Source: MAG-120531 sp029242825 (lineage in GTDB: Bacteria; Bacteroidota; Bacteroidia; Flavobacteriales; Flavobacteriaceae). From it: a stretch of 8,447 nt of DNA. The translations under genes were made by a program, and so were the position numbers. A model generated the notes under the pieces. It was not told the DNA's origin and did not search any database. It saw only the letters and a list, made by a program, of their open reading frames with translations. The stretch lies in assembly GCA_029242825.1 (NCBI GenBank), contig JAQWTF010000120.1:1-8447 (forward strand). The letters run 5' to 3'. Of the stretch, positions 6,233 through 8,447 are shown piece by piece; position 1 is the stretch's first letter, and every line of letters begins with the position of its first letter.

Positions 6233-7261
6233 TTATTTTCCAGAACCCATAGATTCCTTTTGATCGTGTATCATTTCCCAAAGGGTGTCTTTGAGCGGCA
6301 TAATGCCTTTTTGTGCCACTGCAGAGAAGAACAAAAATGGGGTGTTTCCCAATACAGGTTTTAGTAAAGCTGAAATTTCCGCTTCTAATTCCTCATCCAA
6401 CATATCACTCTTAGAAATTGCGACCAGACGGTCTTTATCTAACAATTCAGGGTTGTATCTTCTCAGCTCGTCTAATAATACGCCGTACTCTTTTACAATA
6501 TCTTCACTGTCTGCTGGGATTAAAAATAAAAGGGTCGCATTACGCTCTATATGCCTTAAAAAATAATGCCCCAGACCTTTGCCTTCCGCTGCTCCTTCAA
6601 TAATTCCAGGAATATCTGCCATGACAAAACTCTTAAAATCTCTATACTCCACAATTCCTAAATTGGGTTTTAGGGTGGTAAAAGCGTAAGAGGCAATTTT
6701 TGGCTTGGCAGAAGTAATCACAGAGAGCAGGGTAGATTTTCCTGCATTGGGAAAACCAACCAATCCAACGTCTGCCAACACTTTTAATTCAAGGGTAAAA
6801 GACCCTTCTTTTCCTGGGATTCCAGGTTGTGCGTATCTGGGTGTTTGATTGGTAGAAGACCTAAAGTGCCAATTCCCTAGCCCCCCTTTTCCTCCTTCTA
6901 GAAGCACAATTTCTTGGTCGTGCTCAGTTACTTCATACAAGGGCTCCTGGGTTTCTCCATCTTTAACAACAGTTCCCAAAGGCACTTCTAAATAGACGTC
7001 ATTTCCATCCGTACCAAAACTCCTGTTTTTGCTACCATGTCCTCCATGCTCCGCACTAAAGTGCTTTTTAAACTTATAATGAACCAGTGTCCAAAGGTGC
7101 TTATTGCCCTTCAAAATAATGTGTCCCCCTCTTCCTCCATCGCCACCGTCTGGTCCTCCTTTGGTGATGAATTTCTCCCTGTGTAAATGTATAGATCCCT
7201 TTCCTCCATTTCCTGAGGTTAAAAAAACCTTTACATAATCTACGAAATTTCCTTCTGTCAT
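6233..7261 (-). CDS. obg: GTPase Obg (ribosome assembly / stress GTPase)
   Basis: Obg/CgtA GTPase of 342 residues, associated with 50S subunit maturation and the stringent response. The glycine-rich N-terminal Obg domain fills residues 1 to about 158 (FVDYVKVFLTSGNGGKGS, GGPDGGDGGRGGHI, the RSFGTDGNDV block). The G domain follows: G1 GFPNAGKST (169-177), G2 switch YAFTTLKPNLG (192-202, likely T195/T196), G3 DIPGIIEGAAEGKGLG (216-231), G4 ISKSD (282-286) and G5 SAVAQKG (313-319). The usual NKxD of G4 is SKSD, a form I recall in other Bacteroidota Obg proteins. The chain stops soon after the G domain, so the C-terminal OCT domain of Bacillus Obg is absent, as is usual in this phylum. The start MTEGNFVDYVK is well placed relative to the Obg fold. 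It lies 72 nt downstream of adk with no promoter-like box between them. Confidence 0.96.
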   Translation of the reverse strand: MTEGNFVDYVKVFLTSGNGGKGSIHLHREKFITKGGPDGGDGGRGGHIILKGNKHLWTLVHYKFKKHFSAEHGGHGSKNRSFGTDGNDVYLEVPLGTVVKDGETQEPLYEVTEHDQEIVLLEGGKGGLGNWHFRSSTNQTPRYAQPGIPGKEGSFTLELKVLADVGLVGFPNAGKSTLLSVITSAKPKIASYAFTTLKPNLGIVEYRDFKSFVMADIPGIIEGAAEGKGLGHYFLRHIERNATLLFLIPADSEDIVKEYGVLLDELRRYNPELLDKDRLVAISKSDMLDEELEAEISALLKPVLGNTPFLFFSAVAQKGIMPLKDTLWEMIHDQKESMGSGK

Positions 7262-7294
7262 GGGGTAATGATTAAATAATTTGTGGGGTAATTT

Positions 7295-7309
7295 GGCCTA
7301 TTCTAGGCC
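7295..7309. repeat. GC-containing hairpin between adk and obg
   Basis: GGCCTA-TTC-TAGGCC is a perfect 6-bp inverted repeat with a 3-nt loop in the 72-nt adk-obg spacer. Read in the direction of transcription (- strand) the stem is followed by AAATTACCCC, not a T-tract, so it does not fit an intrinsic terminator. An RNA processing or stabilising hairpin that adjusts adk versus obg expression, or a protein-binding palindrome, is possible. Confidence 0.45.
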
Positions 7310-7333
7310 GATGCTTTAAACAGCGCTTTTTTA

Positions 7334-7909
7334 TTATAAACCACTAATAATAGCAGCAATTCTCTTTGTTATTTCTGAAATTTCTCCAATGCCGTTCACA
7401 GCATAAAACTTATTTTGGGCCTTGTAAAAAGCTTCTAAAGGCGCTGTTTTAAGGTTGTATTCCTGAAATCTGTTTCTAATTTTTGTTTCGTCCTGATCGT
7501 CCGGTCTTCCACTTTCTTTACCTCGTTCTAACAGTCTAGCGGTTAAAACGTCCTCGTCTGCTTCCAAGGCTATAGTAGCTGAAATTTCCATTGACTTAGA
7601 CTTTAAAAAAGCATCCAAGGCTTCTGCTTGGGCGGTTGTTCTTGGAAATCCATCAAAGATAAATCCTGCAGCTGCTTGGTTTTCATTCACCTCTGCCTCC
7701 AACATTTGTATGGTCACAGAATCTGGAACCAAATCTCCTTTATCCATATAAGACTTGGCCAATTGACCTAAAGAAGTATTTTGAGAAATATTAGCTCTAA
7801 AAACATCTCCAGTGGAAATATGCTTTAATTGGTAGGTTTCTTTTAAAAAGGCCGCTTGGGTTCCTTTTCCTGCGCCTGGTTTCCCAAACAAGACAAGGTT
7901 GGTTTTCAT
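7334..7909 (-). CDS. adk: Adenylate kinase
   Basis: Cytosolic adenylate kinase, catalysing ATP + AMP = 2 ADP and balancing the adenylate pool. The 191 residues match the short-LID form. The P-loop is GKPGAGKGT (9-17), the AMP-binding segment starts HISTGDVFR (30-38), and FDGFPRTTAQA (85-95) is the family signature. The short LID is LLERGKESGRPDD (126-138) with R129 and R135, and it has no zinc-binding cysteines. IRNRFQEY (144-151) supplies further phosphate-binding arginines. The ATG at 7909 is fixed by the MKTNLVLFGKPGAGKGT start. An exact -7 box lies about 30 nt upstream. adk heads the leftward adk-obg-mpl run and is divergent from purK. Confidence 0.97.
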   Translation of the reverse strand: MKTNLVLFGKPGAGKGTQAAFLKETYQLKHISTGDVFRANISQNTSLGQLAKSYMDKGDLVPDSVTIQMLEAEVNENQAAAGFIFDGFPRTTAQAEALDAFLKSKSMEISATIALEADEDVLTARLLERGKESGRPDDQDETKIRNRFQEYNLKTAPLEAFYKAQNKFYAVNGIGEISEITKRIAAIISGL

Positions 7910-7936
7910 GGGGTTTTCTTTAGTTAATTAAAGGCA

Positions 7937-7968
7937 CAAAGATAGTGTTTTGATTTCGCTTTTTTAAA
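7937..7968 (-). promoter_or_regulatory. Putative Bacteroidota-type promoter of adk
   Basis: On the - strand the -7 box reads TATCTTTG (7944-7937), an exact match to TAnnTTTG. Twenty nucleotides upstream is TTTA (7968-7965), three of four matches to the -33 TTTG, at a spacing normal for the housekeeping sigma factor of this phylum. Transcription would start near 7930, giving a leader of about 20 nt that ends in an A-rich stretch before the ATG. The box is exact, and the promoter role is inferred. Confidence 0.6.
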
Positions 7969-7999
7969 GGGACAGACCGGCTTTATAATAATTATCTCG

Positions 8000-8007
8000 T
8001 ATTTTTG
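8000..8007 (+). promoter_or_regulatory. Putative -7 box of the purK promoter
   Basis: TATTTTTG is an exact TAnnTTTG match 36 nt upstream of the purK ATG, implying a start of transcription near 8013-8016 and a leader of about 30 nt. No good -33 TTG is seen at the expected distance: the nearest candidate, TTTA at 7982-7985, leaves only 14 nt. The promoter may therefore be weak or activator-dependent. The call rests on the box and its position. Confidence 0.5.
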
Positions 8008-8021
8008 TAGCACAAGCACTA

Positions 8022-8042
8022 AATAACCCTAAGGGCCTTATT
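8022..8042 (+). promoter_or_regulatory. Possible hairpin in the purK leader next to the start codon
   Basis: AATAA and CCC (8022-8029) can pair with GGG and TTATT (8033-8035 and 8038-8042), leaving a TAA loop and a 2-nt CC bulge. The structure ends 1 nt before the purK ATG, so it could limit ribosome access. It is seen by eye only, much of the stem is A-U, and no known riboswitch matches it. Confidence 0.25.
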
Positions 8043-8043
8043 A

Positions 8044-8447
8044 ATGAGTACAAACTATTTTTCCTCTAATTTCACTCTCGGTATTCTCGGTGGCGGGCAA
8101 CTCGGCAAAATGCTTTTGCAGGAAACCAGAAAATGGGACATTCAAACAAAAGTATTAGATCCCGCTAAAGACGCTCCATCTAGATTGGCTTGCAACCATT
8201 TTGAGCAAGGAGATTTAATGGACTATGAGACTGTTTTTAATTTTGGAAAAACGGTAGATCTACTTACCATAGAAATTGAAAATGTAAATATAGACGCCCT
8301 AGAAGCGCTTGAAAAAGAAGGAATTACTGTATATCCTTCCTCAGATAGTCTTAAAAGTATTGCCAACAAGGGCACCCAAAAACTGTTTTACACAGACCAT
8401 CAGATTCCAACGGCAGCTTTCAATAGATTTGCCTACAGCTCAGAAAT
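8044..8447 (+). CDS. purK: 5-(carboxyamino)imidazole ribonucleotide synthase, PurK (3' partial)
   Basis: ATP-grasp enzyme of de novo purine synthesis that converts 5-aminoimidazole ribonucleotide, ATP and bicarbonate to N5-carboxyaminoimidazole ribonucleotide, the substrate of PurE. The open frame runs from the ATG at 8044 to the edge of the window, giving 134 residues plus 2 nt of the next codon, about a third of the usual 350-390. The start carries the PurK signature TLGILGGGQLGKMLLQ (11-26), followed by VLDPAKDAPS (37-46) and the TIEIENVNIDAL block (75-86, the family's T.E.ENV). The beginning of the ATP-grasp region follows: YPSSDSLKSIANKGTQKLF (97-115) and then the IPTAAF block (121-126). 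The start is fixed because the GILGGGQLG strand normally begins close to the N-terminus. purE would be expected just beyond the window. It is divergent from adk across 134 nt. Confidence 0.94.
   Translation, partial: MSTNYFSSNFTLGILGGGQLGKMLLQETRKWDIQTKVLDPAKDAPSRLACNHFEQGDLMDYETVFNFGKTVDLLTIEIENVNIDALEALEKEGITVYPSSDSLKSIANKGTQKLFYTDHQIPTAAFNRFAYSSE

Noticed and set aside
6285..6603. Two overlapping + strand open frames (93 and 61 codons) antisense to obg
   Set aside because: The Obg G-domain motifs on the - strand account for this DNA. The antisense frames show low-complexity Ser/Asn/Leu composition typical of shadow frames.
1..8447. Defence island, mobile element, CRISPR array or other novel multi-gene system
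   Set aside because: Every long open frame is accounted for by a housekeeping or known family gene. There are no transposases, integrases, terminal repeats, spaced direct repeats or tRNA-adjacent boundaries; RadC alone is not evidence of a genomic island here.

Overview
The window is an ordinary-looking chromosomal segment of a Bacteroidota bacterium, most likely a marine member of the Flavobacteriaceae. The case rests on four points: AT-rich DNA; promoter boxes of the Bacteroidota type (TAnnTTTG) with no strong Shine-Dalgarno sequences; phylum-style variants of housekeeping proteins (an Obg of 342 residues without the OCT domain and with an SKSD G4 motif, and a MurC-like Mpl with DFAHAPSK instead of DFAHHP); and a DUF7033-type polysaccharide-deacetylase-like protein of a kind I know from flavobacteria. 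I see no mobile element, CRISPR array, tRNA, rRNA or integration scar.

Layout. From the left edge, two + strand genes lie 1 nt apart: the 3' part of rlmB (23S rRNA 2'-O-methyltransferase) and rarA (replication-associated AAA+ ATPase). They converge, with only 16 nt between, on a long - strand block read right to left: adk (adenylate kinase), obg (ribosome-assembly GTPase), mpl (murein tripeptide ligase), radC (JAMM-fold protein), a deacetylase-like protein and a YjjG-type HAD phosphatase. At the right edge, purK (purine biosynthesis) starts on the + strand, divergent from adk, and runs off the window.

How the parts fit. adk, obg and mpl look like one transcription unit: the adk-obg gap has no promoter-like box and the obg-mpl gap is 4 nt. 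radC, the deacetylase-like gene and the HAD gene follow with gaps of 101, 69 and 125 nt, so they may be read through or have their own weak promoters. The 134-nt adk/purK gap carries two exact TAnnTTTG boxes facing outwards, a natural arrangement for two purine-nucleotide genes.

The one clearly unusual gene is the deacetylase-like protein at 2711..4006. Its overall fold signature is intact and its frame is open, but the residues expected to bind metal and catalyse (second Asp of DVD, His of HPS, His of RQH, His of HNE) are all replaced, so it is probably a pseudoenzyme or has a changed activity. The other findings are short non-coding signals of modest strength. I did not find a convincing new multi-gene system here.
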